This document shows positions 21,796 to 30,757 of a stretch of 53,690 nucleotides of DNA, in pieces; position 1 is the stretch's first letter, and every line of letters begins with the position of its first letter. Source of the stretch: Deinococcus radiotolerans (GTDB taxonomy: Bacteria > Deinococcota > Deinococci > Deinococcales > Deinococcaceae). Under the pieces are notes generated by a model, which did not search any database, was not told the origin of the DNA, and worked only from the letters and a program-made list of their open reading frames with translations. Made by a program: the position numbers and the translations under genes. The DNA lies in the NCBI RefSeq assembly GCF_014647435.1, contig NZ_BMPE01000021.1:1-53690 (forward strand), written 5' to 3'.

Positions 21796-22073
21796 GCCGC
21801 GCCCAGACGGTGCTCATGACGTTCGACGCCCAGAGCCTCGCCACGCTCGACCGCATGGTGCAGCACGGCGGGTACGAGGACCGCGGCGACTGCGTGCAGG
21901 AGAGCCTGAAGATCAACCACCTCTTCCAGCAGCTCGCCGCCCAGGGGTTCACCGAAGTCCTAGTGCGCAACCCAAATGACGACCGGTACGAGCGGGAGCT
22001 GGTGATTCCCCGCCTGAAGCACATCGCCCGCCGCGCCCGCCGCAGCCGCCGCACCCGGAGGAACCGCCGATGA
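21792..22073 (+). CDS. RHH-like small regulator
   Basis: 93 aa from a GTG. VLMTFDAQSLATLDRMVQHGGYEDRGDCVQESLKINHLFQQL has a strand then two helices, as in ribbon-helix-helix proteins. The C terminus is very Arg-rich (HIARRARRSRRTRRNRR), adding non-specific DNA affinity. Confidence 0.5.
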   Translation: MSRAQTVLMTFDAQSLATLDRMVQHGGYEDRGDCVQESLKINHLFQQLAAQGFTEVLVRNPNDDRYERELVIPRLKHIARRARRSRRTRRNRR

Positions 22074-22327
22074 GTGACCTGCCCACCGCCGCCCAGGCCC
22101 GCATCCTGTCCGAGAACCGCCGCGCCCTGCGCACTGAGGGCGAGGTCATGCGCCTGCGCACCCGCATCTCGAACGCGCTGGAACGCGGGCAGACCAGCAT
22201 TCAGGTGCAGCCCCGCCTCAGCCCGGACGCCCGGCGCCGCCTGGAAGCCCTGGGGTACACGGTCACCACCTACGTGCCCACCCAGCAGGAAACGGGGTGC
22301 GAACCCCACGACACGGTGCGCTGGTGA
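22070..22327 (+). CDS. Hypothetical protein
   Basis: 85 aa, helical N-terminal part (QARILSENRRALRTEGEVMRLRTRISNALERG) and a strand-rich end. 4-nt overlaps on both sides. No family recognised. Confidence 0.45.
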   Translation: MSDLPTAAQARILSENRRALRTEGEVMRLRTRISNALERGQTSIQVQPRLSPDARRRLEALGYTVTTYVPTQQETGCEPHDTVRW

Positions 22328-22551
22328 GTCGCGTCCGCCCGGCCCGTGAAGCCCGCCGCGCGCTCCGGCAGAGTGCCCGCGCTGCCCGCCGCAGCGTCAT
22401 CCGCGCGCACCTCACCGCCGGGTACCCCCTCGCGGACGCCCAGCGCGCCGCCGCCCGCCACGCCCGCGCCACCCTCGGCCTCGTGCCCATAGCAGACAAC
22501 GAACCCCACTACCTGCCCGAGCTGGGCCTGACACCACTGGAGACCCGATGA
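22324..22551 (+). CDS. Arg-rich small protein
   Basis: 75 aa from a GTG, very basic N-terminal half (RPAREARRALRQSARAARRSVIRAH). Overlaps both neighbours by 4 nt, which supports translation. Possibly nucleic-acid binding. Confidence 0.45.
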   Translation: MSRVRPAREARRALRQSARAARRSVIRAHLTAGYPLADAQRAAARHARATLGLVPIADNEPHYLPELGLTPLETR

Positions 22552-22940
22552 ACATGACGGACACGACCCGCTTCTACTTCTTCGGCACGAACGGCCGCCC
22601 CGGACACAACCTCTACAGCCTCACGGGCCGCGAATACTCCTACGACGCTCTCAAAGCCGAGATGGGCGTGAACAGCATCGACGGCTGCTACACCAACAGC
22701 TACGGCGCCCAGGGCCACGGCCACTGCGTGCACACCCCGAATGGCTGGACGGTCCTGGCCGTCTGCGACTACAGCGACGACCGGCGGGGCGGCTGCAAAG
22801 CCGCATTCATGACGCCCGGCCTGCACACCGCCGAGGAGATGATCGCCATGGCCACCCAGTACTTCCCCCGGAAGGTGCAGCGCATCGGGCCCATAACGCT
22901 TACGCCGTACACCGGGGACCCCGCAGGACGGGGGTACTGA
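22548..22940 (+). CDS. Hypothetical protein rich in Tyr/Gly
   Basis: 130 aa, MNMTDTTRFYFFGTNGRPGHNLYSL... Compact alpha/beta with Cys and His (DGCYTNSYGAQGHGHCVHTPNG). Looks like a folded enzyme-like or virion-associated small domain; no family recognised. Confidence 0.5.
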   Translation: MNMTDTTRFYFFGTNGRPGHNLYSLTGREYSYDALKAEMGVNSIDGCYTNSYGAQGHGHCVHTPNGWTVLAVCDYSDDRRGGCKAAFMTPGLHTAEEMIAMATQYFPRKVQRIGPITLTPYTGDPAGRGY

Positions 22941-23080
22941 TGCCCGCTCCCCGCGCCAGCCACGTCACCCGCGCCCTCCAGGCCGTGCAGCCCCGCGTGC
23001 GCCGCGAGCACCAGATCCGCGCGGTGCTCCACACCCTCGCCCGCCTGGAAGCCGCCGCCCGCGCCCGGGGTGCCCAGTGA
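22940..23080 (+). CDS. 46-aa basic helical peptide
   Basis: MPAPRASHVTRALQAVQPRV... one basic amphipathic helix. ATG shares one base with the previous stop, and its own stop overlaps the next GTG, so coupling supports it. Confidence 0.4.
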   Translation: MPAPRASHVTRALQAVQPRVRREHQIRAVLHTLARLEAAARARGAQ

Positions 23081-23406
23081 CCGGCGCGCCCCGCTTCCAG
23101 GTTGTGGCCTTCCATGAAGGCGTGTTCGCCGTCGAAGACAGCGCCATCACGCAGGGTCAGGTCCCGGCCGTGGCTATCTTCAACCCCCGCGACCTGATCG
23201 ACCCGCAGCAGGAAGCCACCGCCCTCGCTCAGCGCATGAATGCCGAGCACGACCAACGGGAGGCCGCTAAGCAGCGCCGCGCGGACCTCCACGCGCTCGT
23301 GGACGTCCTGAACGACGCACAGATCGAATGGACCCTGACGACTCTGACACGCAAGGATCGGTACTTCGACGCGTTCGAGACCCTGTTTGGGAAGCGTGAC
23401 CAGTGA
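23077..23406 (+). CDS. Hypothetical protein
   Basis: 109 aa from a GTG. Beta-rich start (FQVVAFHEGVFAVEDSAITQGQVPAVAIFNPRDL) then a long charged helix (EATALAQRMNAEHDQREAAKQRRADLHALVDVL). Function unknown. Confidence 0.45.
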   Translation: MTGAPRFQVVAFHEGVFAVEDSAITQGQVPAVAIFNPRDLIDPQQEATALAQRMNAEHDQREAAKQRRADLHALVDVLNDAQIEWTLTTLTRKDRYFDAFETLFGKRDQ

Positions 23407-24812
23407 CCGCCACCCTGCGCCCCCTGCCCCGCCCGGAGCTGCCCTTGAGCGACACTGCCGCTACCCCTGACACCAGCGACCTCGCCCAGCGGGCCGCCAG
23501 CATCGTCCGGCGCGCCGGGCCCGCCCCGCTGCCCCCCGTGTACGCCGCCGCGCGCCGCCAGCTGCTCGCCCTGGCCACCCGCCACCGCCGCGCCCTGCGC
23601 CGCGCCCACCCGGACCTGACCGGCGAGCCCCGCCGCGCCCAGCTCCGCGCGGATCTGCAACCCGTGCACCTGGCGCTGGACGCCCTGCGCCGCGCCCACG
23701 CCATCCACCTGCGCGCCGCCCAGCAGGCTGCCCTCCGGGAATCCCTGCAGCTCAAGGCTCAGCCCACGGGCTGCGACCCCCTCACCCGGGACCTCGCCCG
23801 GCACTGGGGCGCCCCCGAACTGCTGCCCACGGGCGCGGACGCCGTGACCCGCGCCCAGCTCATCGCCACCCGCGCTCGGCCCAGCCTCCGAGCCCTGCGC
23901 GCCGCCCGCCGCCACCTCATCCAGCTCGCGTGGGACACCCGCCGCACGGGAGACCGCCACGCCGCCCGCGAAGTGTGCCGCGTCACGGCCAAGGTCACCG
24001 CCAGCCTGCCCCGCCCCCACGTGCGCCGCCACCTCATCCGCCGCGCCTGGGTTGCCCGTCCCCACCGCCACGAGAGCCCGGAGGCCGCGCAGGTGTACGC
24101 CGCCCTGCGCCAGCAGATCCGGGACCTCACGCGCGTCATCCGCAGCAAGCGCCGCGTGGACCGCGACCTGGGCCGCCTCCGCGAGCACGTGCAACTCACC
24201 ACGCCCATGCAGCTGCGCCGGGAAGCCCTGACCCGCATCCAGTCCGCCGCCGCCACCCAACCCCAGGCGTACACCGTGCCCGCCCCCAGCCGCGCCCGCC
24301 ACATCATCAGCAGCCCCGAACCCGGGAACGGCACCCTGCCCCCCATTGACCCCCCAGCCCGCCCGCCCCGCCGCAGCCAGCACGCCCGCGCCCTCCACCG
24401 GCACGCCGTGCAACACCTCGCCCGCATGCTGTACATCGCGCATGCGGACGGCTGGCAGTCCCTCAACCTCAGCACCCCCACCGGTCCCGCCAGCGACACG
24501 CCCCGCGCCCGCATCACCGGCGGCCTCACCTACCGCGCCACGCTCGACATCAGCGGCGTCATCCTCGACATCGACGCCCTGATCACCACCCACGCCTACC
24601 GCGCCGCGCTCGCCGCCCTCACCCCCGACCACCAGCAGGCCGTGCGTGAATACTACGTGCGCCGCCCCGCACGCGGAGACCTGTGCCCCGACCTCCTCGA
24701 CAGCAAGTACACCCACACGTACCGGGGCTTCGATGCCCTGCTCGACATGCTCTTCACGCAGGGCACCCTCGCAAGTCCGCTTGCAAAGTCAAGGAAAACC
24801 AGGGCAGAATAA
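23403..24812 (+). CDS. Large Arg/Ala-rich hypothetical protein
   Basis: 469 aa from a GTG overlapping the previous stop. Extremely basic, helical and Arg/His-rich for about 300 residues; the last 150 residues look like a folded domain (LTYRATLDISGVILDIDALITTHAYRAALAALTPDHQQAVREYYVRRP). Composition like this can be a shadow of high-GC DNA, but the coupled start, lack of internal stops over 1.4 kb and a terminator after it support a gene. Possibly a late-gene regulator, given its place just before the packaging genes. Confidence 0.5.
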   Translation: MTATLRPLPRPELPLSDTAATPDTSDLAQRAASIVRRAGPAPLPPVYAAARRQLLALATRHRRALRRAHPDLTGEPRRAQLRADLQPVHLALDALRRAHAIHLRAAQQAALRESLQLKAQPTGCDPLTRDLARHWGAPELLPTGADAVTRAQLIATRARPSLRALRAARRHLIQLAWDTRRTGDRHAAREVCRVTAKVTASLPRPHVRRHLIRRAWVARPHRHESPEAAQVYAALRQQIRDLTRVIRSKRRVDRDLGRLREHVQLTTPMQLRREALTRIQSAAATQPQAYTVPAPSRARHIISSPEPGNGTLPPIDPPARPPRRSQHARALHRHAVQHLARMLYIAHADGWQSLNLSTPTGPASDTPRARITGGLTYRATLDISGVILDIDALITTHAYRAALAALTPDHQQAVREYYVRRPARGDLCPDLLDSKYTHTYRGFDALLDMLFTQGTLASPLAKSRKTRAE

Positions 24813-24839
24813 CGTCAGAGTTCAGAAGTGTACCTACAG

Positions 24840-24859
24840 GCCGCCCACGGGCGGCTTTT
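24840..24859 (+). terminator. Rho-independent terminator ending the middle operon
   Basis: GCCGCCCacGGGCGGC followed by TTTT, 28 bp after the stop at 24812. Separates early/middle from late genes; the late promoter should lie between here and 24951. Confidence 0.75.
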
Positions 24860-24950
24860 CGCATTCCTGAGCGTTCCCACGCCCCCGCCCCACGCCCACA
24901 CCGCGCCGAGTGCACGGCGTCCCCGCCCTACGCCCCCTGGAGGTGCCCGC

Positions 24951-25013
24951 ATGCCCCACATCACCCACACCGGGCATCCCCATGGTGGATGCACACCGGG
25001 AGCAACCCCATGA
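24951..25013 (+). CDS. 20-aa leader ORF before the terminase
   Basis: Starts MPHITHTGHPHGG. GGAGGTG lies 6 nt before the ATG, a strong ribosome site, and the stop overlaps the next ATG (ATGA). Likely serves to load ribosomes for the terminase small subunit. Confidence 0.4.
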   Translation: MPHITHTGHPHGGCTPGATP

Positions 25014-25807
25014 AGGATGCACCGAAGCGCACGCCCCGGAAGCAGGGCACCACCCGCGCCGAACGCGCCGCACTCCCCAAGTGCACGGGTACCAACCGCG
25101 CGGGCAAAGCCTGCGGGCACCCTGCCGGCTGGGGCACCGACCATCCTGGCGAGGGCAAGTGCAAGAACCACGGCGGGGTGGGGCAGAAGGCCAGTACCCG
25201 CTACCAGATGACGAACGCCAGCCCGAGCCTGCGCGCGGCCATCGACGCGCAGCGGGCGGACCCGGACCCGCTGAACCTCATGCCGGATCTGCTGCTCGCC
25301 CGCGCGCTGCTCAGTGACGGGATCGAGCGGCACAGTGAGGTGACCGAGGCGCTCATCGCGTGGCATGCCAGCCACACGACCGGGTACCTCGAAGCCGTGG
25401 ATCTGTGGCGTCAGCGCCTGGCGAAGTACGTGGAAGATGCCGAGCGGATGGGCATGGAGCCGGAAGAGGGCCCGCCCCCGCCGCCCATCCCGGAGTCGTT
25501 CGAGCGCAAGCCCAGGCAACTGCCGGACCAGAGTGCGTTCATCAGCCTGATCGACCGCGTGACCGGCATCGTCGAACGCATCGAGAAACGGCAGCGGGAA
25601 GGGCTGATCAGCCTCACCCTGCTGGACGCCACCCTGGAACGCATGGGGATGGAAGTCGTGTACGCCGCGAAGGAGGTGGGAATCGATGACACTGCGCGCA
25701 CCGCGCTTCTCGCAGTTATTGAACGGCGCTGGAATGCCGTCCGAATCGACCCCACTACCGGCACAGTCCAGGGGGCTGAGGCAGGCGGCAGAGGGACTCT
25801 CCACTAA
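25010..25807 (+). CDS. Terminase small subunit-like protein
   Basis: 265 aa from MKDAPKRTPRKQG. The N-terminal domain KCTGTNRAGKACGHPAGWGTDHPGEGKCKNHGG is the Cys/His zinc-like module, ending in a HGG, seen before many phage terminases; the rest is helical with coiled regions and a proline stretch. It would recognise the packaging site and recruit the large subunit. Its 3' end overlaps the next gene by 122 bp. Confidence 0.7.
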   Translation: MKDAPKRTPRKQGTTRAERAALPKCTGTNRAGKACGHPAGWGTDHPGEGKCKNHGGVGQKASTRYQMTNASPSLRAAIDAQRADPDPLNLMPDLLLARALLSDGIERHSEVTEALIAWHASHTTGYLEAVDLWRQRLAKYVEDAERMGMEPEEGPPPPPIPESFERKPRQLPDQSAFISLIDRVTGIVERIEKRQREGLISLTLLDATLERMGMEVVYAAKEVGIDDTARTALLAVIERRWNAVRIDPTTGTVQGAEAGGRGTLH

Positions 25808-27329
25808 CCTCGGCCTGGGCCTGCCCGTCCCCAGCCACTACCTCGACTGGCTGCGGACCCTGTTCCCCGGCACGTACACCCGGCCCCTCGCGCACTTCCA
25901 CGAGGAATTCTGGGAGCGCATCTGGGACATGCGCCCAGAGCGAAGCGCCACAGAGTTCTACATCTGGCCCCGCGGCTTCTCGAAGACCACGAACGCCGAA
26001 CGCGCCGTGATCGCCCTGGCCGCCCGGGGCTTCAAGTACATCCTGTACGTGAAGGAAACGCAGGATCAGGCGAACGACGCCGTGCAGAACATCGCCGCGG
26101 TGCTGGAATCCCCGGAAGTGGAGCGGCACTACCCGCTGCTCAGCCAGCGCCAGGTGAACAAGTTCGGCCACAGCAAAGGCTGGAAGCGGGACCGCATCCG
26201 CACGGCGTCCGGGACCATCGTGGACGCCGCCGGACTGGACGTCAGCATTCGCGGCCTGCTGCTCGAAGGCAGCCGCCCGGACGTGATCATCCTCGACGAC
26301 ATCGACGGGAAGGAAGACACGCTGCGCACCACGGAGAAGAAGATCCGGCGCATCACCAGCGACATCGTGCCCGCTGGCGCTCCGAACCGCGTGATTCTCG
26401 GGCTGCAGAACATCATCAACCCGCACGGCGTGTTCACCCGGCTCGCGGATCTCTGCCCGGATCACCCGGCGGACTTCCTGCTTGACCGGTTCGTCAGCGG
26501 CCCCTACCCGGCCGTGTACGACCTGGAATACGAGCAGAGCGGCGTGAACGAACACGGCAAACCCGTGTACCGCATCACCGCCGGGGAGAGCAGCTGGCCG
26601 GAAGCGCGCCCGCTGGACATGCTGGAAGCCGAGCTGAACCAGATGGGGCCCACGCAGTTCATCGAGGAAAAGCAGAACGAAGTGGGCCGCCTCCAGGGGA
26701 ACCTGTACAAGGGCTTCAAGCTCAAGGCCATCCCGCGCCCGCCGCTCAGCGCGTTCCTCGACACCGTGGTCGTCTGCGACCCGGCGGTGACGAACACCAA
26801 CGACAGCGACAGCAACGGCGTCCGCAGCGGCGGCCTGCTACCCAACGGTCAGATCGTGGGCTTGTACTCGTGGGAAGGGCGCGACAGCGTACCGAACAAC
26901 CTGAAACGCGCGTTCCGGCAGGCGCTCGCCGTTCAGGCCAGCACGATCATCCTGGAAACCAACCAGGGCGGCGACACGTGGATCACCACGTACCGCGCCG
27001 TGTGGCGCGCCCTCGTGGAAGACCCGGACGAACCGCAGTTCACGCGCACCACGCGCATGCCCCGCATGGTGCAGGTCAAGGCCAGCAACGGCACGGGCGG
27101 CAAGCGGGAACGCTGGCAGATCGCGCTGGGCGGACGTGAGCGCGGCGAGTTCGTGGAAGCGGAAGGCACCCACGAGGTGCTCTTCGGCGCCCTGAAGCGC
27201 CTGCCGGAGCACACGCCCTACGACCTCTCGGACGCTGACGCGTGGCTCTACCTGTACCTCAGCGGCCGGTACCAGCCAGATCACGACGACGACGAAGACG
27301 GCAGCGTCGTCACCAGCAACGTCGCCTAA
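25686..27329 (+). CDS. terL: Terminase large subunit
   Basis: 547 aa. ATPase: Walker A-like PRGFSKTT at 95-102 and Walker B IILDDID with D204-D205. Nuclease: VVVCDPAV with D365, IILETNQGG with E424, and a late DLSDADAW, an RNase H-fold acidic set. AAGGAGGTG sits 8 nt before the ATG at 25686, which decides this start despite the long overlap with the small subunit. It cuts and pumps DNA into the prohead at the portal. Confidence 0.9.
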   Translation: MTLRAPRFSQLLNGAGMPSESTPLPAQSRGLRQAAEGLSTNLGLGLPVPSHYLDWLRTLFPGTYTRPLAHFHEEFWERIWDMRPERSATEFYIWPRGFSKTTNAERAVIALAARGFKYILYVKETQDQANDAVQNIAAVLESPEVERHYPLLSQRQVNKFGHSKGWKRDRIRTASGTIVDAAGLDVSIRGLLLEGSRPDVIILDDIDGKEDTLRTTEKKIRRITSDIVPAGAPNRVILGLQNIINPHGVFTRLADLCPDHPADFLLDRFVSGPYPAVYDLEYEQSGVNEHGKPVYRITAGESSWPEARPLDMLEAELNQMGPTQFIEEKQNEVGRLQGNLYKGFKLKAIPRPPLSAFLDTVVVCDPAVTNTNDSDSNGVRSGGLLPNGQIVGLYSWEGRDSVPNNLKRAFRQALAVQASTIILETNQGGDTWITTYRAVWRALVEDPDEPQFTRTTRMPRMVQVKASNGTGGKRERWQIALGGRERGEFVEAEGTHEVLFGALKRLPEHTPYDLSDADAWLYLYLSGRYQPDHDDDEDGSVVTSNVA

Positions 27330-27340
27330 GGAGGTGAACC

Positions 27341-28972
27341 ATGCCCAGACCAACCGCCCAGGTGCAGGTGCCCGTCGCCAGCAGCATCCAGATCAGCGTG
27401 CAACTCGCCAGCACCGTCCGCAGTGACCTGCTGGACCTGCCCACCCAGCGCGCCCTCACCCGCAGCCTCAACAGCCCGCTCAGCGCGGACCTCGATGAGC
27501 TGCACGCCTACGCGCACGATGACCAGCTGGGCCCCGCCGGGGAACGCTGGAAGGGCCGCAAACCCGCTGATGGCGCTGAAGACGAGTTCCTGACCATGCT
27601 GGTCGTGAATGACCAGATCGGCCCGGCCATGAACCGCGAGGTCAGTGACCAGTTCGCCAAGGACCCCGAATGGGACGCCACCAAGGGCGCCGAGAAGCTT
27701 GAAGAGAAGCACGAGATCGTCACCGCCGGCACCGACTGGCATCGGGAAGCCGGACTCACGGACGCCGCCAAGGACGCCGCCCGCTCGCGCTTCTGGGCGG
27801 GGCGCATGGTGGGCCGCGTGTACATTCCCGACGAGTACCAGGACCGCCTGCTGCCCACCAGCGCAGGCCGCCCGCGCACGCTGGCCGAGGCGCTCGACCT
27901 GATCCACGTGCAGGCCGTCGATCCGCGCGAAGGTGGCCCCGTGCAGGACCGGCACGGCCGCACCCTCGGCTACTGGTACGCCTACGACCAGGAGGTCGAG
28001 GGCCGCAGCGAGGACCGGCGCGTGGTGGAGGTGCACACGCCCACGCACGTGCACAAGTTCCAGCTGCGAAACGGGGAACTCGAACCGCTCGAAGACATCC
28101 CAGCCGACAGTCCCTTCCACGACCCGGCGCAGCCGCAGCGGGCGCGGCGGGCCGAGTACCTCATGTGGCACGCCGACCGGGACGGTGGCACGGCCATCAC
28201 GAAGACCGCGAAGCACAGCCAGGACCGCCTCACCGTGGTCGTCACGTACCACGGCCGCAACGACGACCAGACCGGGTACCGGCAGCTGATCGTCACGAAC
28301 GCCGAGCAGCCCAAGAACACGAAGGGGCAACCCGTCGCGTTCCCCATGGGTCCCGGCGTGGCGCTGAACATTCGCGGGCTGAAAAAGCCCAAGAGCGGCA
28401 CGCAGGGCCTGGGATCGGATGAACCCGACCGGCACACCCCGGACATCAAGGTGGTTGAACCCCTCAACCCCGCCGAGTACCACATTCCCAGCGAGGACGC
28501 GTGGAAACGGCGGATTCTGGAGGTGTTCGACCAAGCGTACACGCTCAGCCCCGAAGTGCAGGTCTCGGGCGAGAGCAAGCGCGTCAGCCGCAAACCGTAC
28601 GACCGGCGTGTCGCGTTCGCCGCGCAGGACACCGGGGCGTTCATCGCCTGGGCCCTGCGCGCCGCCCTGATGCTCGCCGCGCAGATCCTGGGGAAAACGG
28701 CCGAGTACCGCGACGTCACGTTCCAACCCAAGATGTACCTGGACGTGGACGCCGTGAACCTCGAAGAGCTGCGGGTGAAGCTCCAGATGTGGGAATCCGG
28801 CGCCCTCACCCTCGTCAGCCTGCTGGAAGCCACACCCGGCGTCACGGACGCCGCGAAGGAAGCCGGGCGGATCGAGGAGGGCAAGGGCACAGGAGGCACC
28901 CCGGAGAACGATAAGCAGGCCGCGCTTGACCGCCTCGCCAAGGGCGGTGGAGGCGAGGGCGGGGGCGCGTGA
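27341..28972 (+). CDS. Portal protein
   Basis: 543 aa, directly after the large terminase with GGAGGTG before its ATG. Size, position, an N-terminal helical region, a beta-rich middle (RVVEVHTPTHVHKFQL...) and an acidic Gly-rich C terminus fit a portal. Sequence motifs for portals are weak, so the call rests partly on order. Forms the dodecameric DNA gate. Confidence 0.75.
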   Translation: MPRPTAQVQVPVASSIQISVQLASTVRSDLLDLPTQRALTRSLNSPLSADLDELHAYAHDDQLGPAGERWKGRKPADGAEDEFLTMLVVNDQIGPAMNREVSDQFAKDPEWDATKGAEKLEEKHEIVTAGTDWHREAGLTDAAKDAARSRFWAGRMVGRVYIPDEYQDRLLPTSAGRPRTLAEALDLIHVQAVDPREGGPVQDRHGRTLGYWYAYDQEVEGRSEDRRVVEVHTPTHVHKFQLRNGELEPLEDIPADSPFHDPAQPQRARRAEYLMWHADRDGGTAITKTAKHSQDRLTVVVTYHGRNDDQTGYRQLIVTNAEQPKNTKGQPVAFPMGPGVALNIRGLKKPKSGTQGLGSDEPDRHTPDIKVVEPLNPAEYHIPSEDAWKRRILEVFDQAYTLSPEVQVSGESKRVSRKPYDRRVAFAAQDTGAFIAWALRAALMLAAQILGKTAEYRDVTFQPKMYLDVDAVNLEELRVKLQMWESGALTLVSLLEATPGVTDAAKEAGRIEEGKGTGGTPENDKQAALDRLAKGGGGEGGGA

Positions 28973-29565
28973 GCCCCTGGGATGACCTGCCCGACACGCT
29001 GGACGGCCAGCAGCGGCAGGTCGCCCGGGATCTGGACGCCCTGTTCACGGACCTTTGGCAGCACGGCGCCACGGCGTCCCTGCTCGCGGAGATCGACCGC
29101 GTGGTGCGCCTCGGCGTGTTCACCGCCGCTGACGACGCCGCGCGCGTCCAGCAGCGGGACCTGCGGCCCGCTGCTCCGCACCCGCCGGAGCTGCTGGCGT
29201 TCGCGGAGCAACTGGCGTTCGTCCGCGCCCCCATCGTCCGCGACCGGGCGGTCGAGGTTCTCAGCCGCGCCAGTGCTGGACTGATCAGCCCGTACGCCCG
29301 GCTGGCCGCGCAGATGCTGGTCACCGACGCCGCCCGCAAGGGCTGCACGGCCGCCGGGATCGTCGGGGAAGCCACGCACAAGGAATTCATCCGCATACGG
29401 GGCGTCCGGGAACCCCGCGCGCACAGCCGGTACGAGGGCACCGTGCGACCCGTGGACGGCACGTGGACCATCGCAGGCATCGACGTCGAAGGCCCGGGCG
29501 ACGAGCGTCTGCCGTGGAGCGAGAAGGCGTGGTGTGGGCACGGATTGAGGTACTTCAGGAGGTGA
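28969..29565 (+). CDS. Minor head protein, MuF-like short form
   Basis: 198 aa from a GTG overlapping the portal stop. Mostly helical, closing with HKEFIRIRGVREPRAHSRYEGTVRPVDGTWTIAGIDVEGPGDERLPWSEKAWCGHGL. The end resembles the small domain of head-morphogenesis proteins. Family assignment is by position plus this C-terminal pattern. Confidence 0.5.
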   Translation: MSPWDDLPDTLDGQQRQVARDLDALFTDLWQHGATASLLAEIDRVVRLGVFTAADDAARVQQRDLRPAAPHPPELLAFAEQLAFVRAPIVRDRAVEVLSRASAGLISPYARLAAQMLVTDAARKGCTAAGIVGEATHKEFIRIRGVREPRAHSRYEGTVRPVDGTWTIAGIDVEGPGDERLPWSEKAWCGHGLRYFRR

Positions 29566-29569
29566 TGGG

Positions 29570-30109
29570 ATGACGCTCATTGCAGCAGTGATCGAGGATG
29601 GGAAGGTGCACATGCTGGGCGACACGTTCACTGGCTTCAATCACGTGAAGGGCCGCGACACCCGCGAGAAGGTGTGGCAGGCCGGTGACAAGGTGCTGGG
29701 CGGGGCGGGTAACGTTCGCTCAATCCTGGCCTTCCGGTACGGTTTCGAGTTCCCGCTCGTGCCTGAGGGGCAGAGCGACGACGCGTACATGCGCTTCACG
29801 TTCCCTGCAGCGCTGCGCGAATTCCTGAAAGAGCACGTGCACGTGGCCATCACCAACGACAGCGAGGACGGGAACCTCGCCCTGCTGATCGGCTGGCGCG
29901 GGCGCATCTGGTGTATGGCTGACGACTTCAGCATCACAGAGGAGGTGTGCGGCTGGAATGCCATTGGCAGCGGCTGTGAGGTGGCACTCGGCGCCCTGTG
30001 GGTCACGCGGGACCTCCCCGCAGGCCGACGCCTCCAGGCGGCTGGATTCGCTGCCGAGGAGTACGTCAGCAGTGTGCGCGGCCCGTTCACCGTCGTGGTG
30101 GAACCATGA
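29570..30109 (+). CDS. Proteasome beta / HslV-like Ntn hydrolase
   Basis: 179 aa with GGAGGTG before the ATG. After removal of Met1 the first residue is Thr, and counting from it D17 (in MLGDT) and K33 (in TREKVW) fall exactly at the catalytic spacing of proteasome beta and HslV subunits. KVLGGAGNVRS and AIGSGCEVALGAL match further conserved strands and the Ser/Gly loop. It sits between head genes where phages normally carry the prohead protease, so capsid maturation is a reasonable role, which is inference. No HslU-like partner is present. Confidence 0.7.
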   Translation: MTLIAAVIEDGKVHMLGDTFTGFNHVKGRDTREKVWQAGDKVLGGAGNVRSILAFRYGFEFPLVPEGQSDDAYMRFTFPAALREFLKEHVHVAITNDSEDGNLALLIGWRGRIWCMADDFSITEEVCGWNAIGSGCEVALGALWVTRDLPAGRRLQAAGFAAEEYVSSVRGPFTVVVEP

Positions 30110-30642
30110 CCGCGCTGATGCATCAGCGGCAGGCGCACCTGTACGGCTGCCTGTACCACGCCCTGCACGCCATCACACAGGATCACGGGTGGCTGGCGCA
30201 CGTCGAGGACATCAGCGAGAACCGCTGGCTGGCCCGCATCCACGACGAGGGCGGCATGATCCGCACGTACTACGCGGACGCCATCACGGGCACGCCCGTC
30301 CCGCCGGACTTCTGGGGTCGCCTGCGCGCCGCCATCCCACCCGGCGGCGAGGGCGGCGCGCCCACCACGCACCTGCCCCTGCTGGTGACCGTGGACGGCC
30401 TCAGCGGCCTGGGCTTCCACGTGGTCGCCCTCTGCCTGCCCATGGGGAGCCGGGATGACGTGATCATCAGTGACAGCGCCCGCAGCGAGCTGCTCACCCT
30501 CACCTGGGATGACTTCCTGGGCAGCGCGTACGCGCAGGCCACGCAGGTGCAGCAGCTGATCACCAACGACCTGCACCGCTACCCGCACGAGAGCGGCGCG
30601 GAGTACGTCAGCCGCCAGGACCCCGCCCCGTACACGATGTAA
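30106..30642 (+). CDS. Papain-like (C39-type) cysteine peptidase-like protein
   Basis: 178 aa; ATG overlaps the previous stop. C15 in YGCLYHAL at the start of a helix, H105 in GFHVVAL and D123 in IISDSA match the Cys-His-Asp order of C39/papain-like folds. Co-translated with the Ntn hydrolase, giving two protease-like genes ahead of the scaffold and capsid. It may be a processing enzyme or a host-directed protein. Confidence 0.5.
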   Translation: MTALMHQRQAHLYGCLYHALHAITQDHGWLAHVEDISENRWLARIHDEGGMIRTYYADAITGTPVPPDFWGRLRAAIPPGGEGGAPTTHLPLLVTVDGLSGLGFHVVALCLPMGSRDDVIISDSARSELLTLTWDDFLGSAYAQATQVQQLITNDLHRYPHESGAEYVSRQDPAPYTM

Positions 30643-30699
30643 GCCGCCGGGTCGCTGTCCAAGGGACAGGACAAGGCTCCCGGAGCCAACCCCACGCCC

Positions 30700-30729
30700 G
30701 CCCCCCTGCAAGTGCAGCCGGGGGCCTTT
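30700..30729 (+). terminator. Hairpin before the scaffold gene
   Basis: GCCCCCCTGC and GCAGccGGGGGC pair across AAGT, followed by CTTTCC. A second palindrome GGCTCCcGGAGCC is at 30675-30687. A partial terminator, or processing site, separating protease-like genes from highly expressed capsid genes. Confidence 0.5.
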
Positions 30730-30757
30730 CCGTATTGACGCCTCAAGGAGGGCCAAT

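Noticed and set aside
30654..30669. TGTCC...GGACA palindrome between the C39-like gene and the scaffold, as a fourth operator
   Set aside because: The half sites are separated by 3 bases and not 6, and there is no -10 inside, so it does not match the operator.
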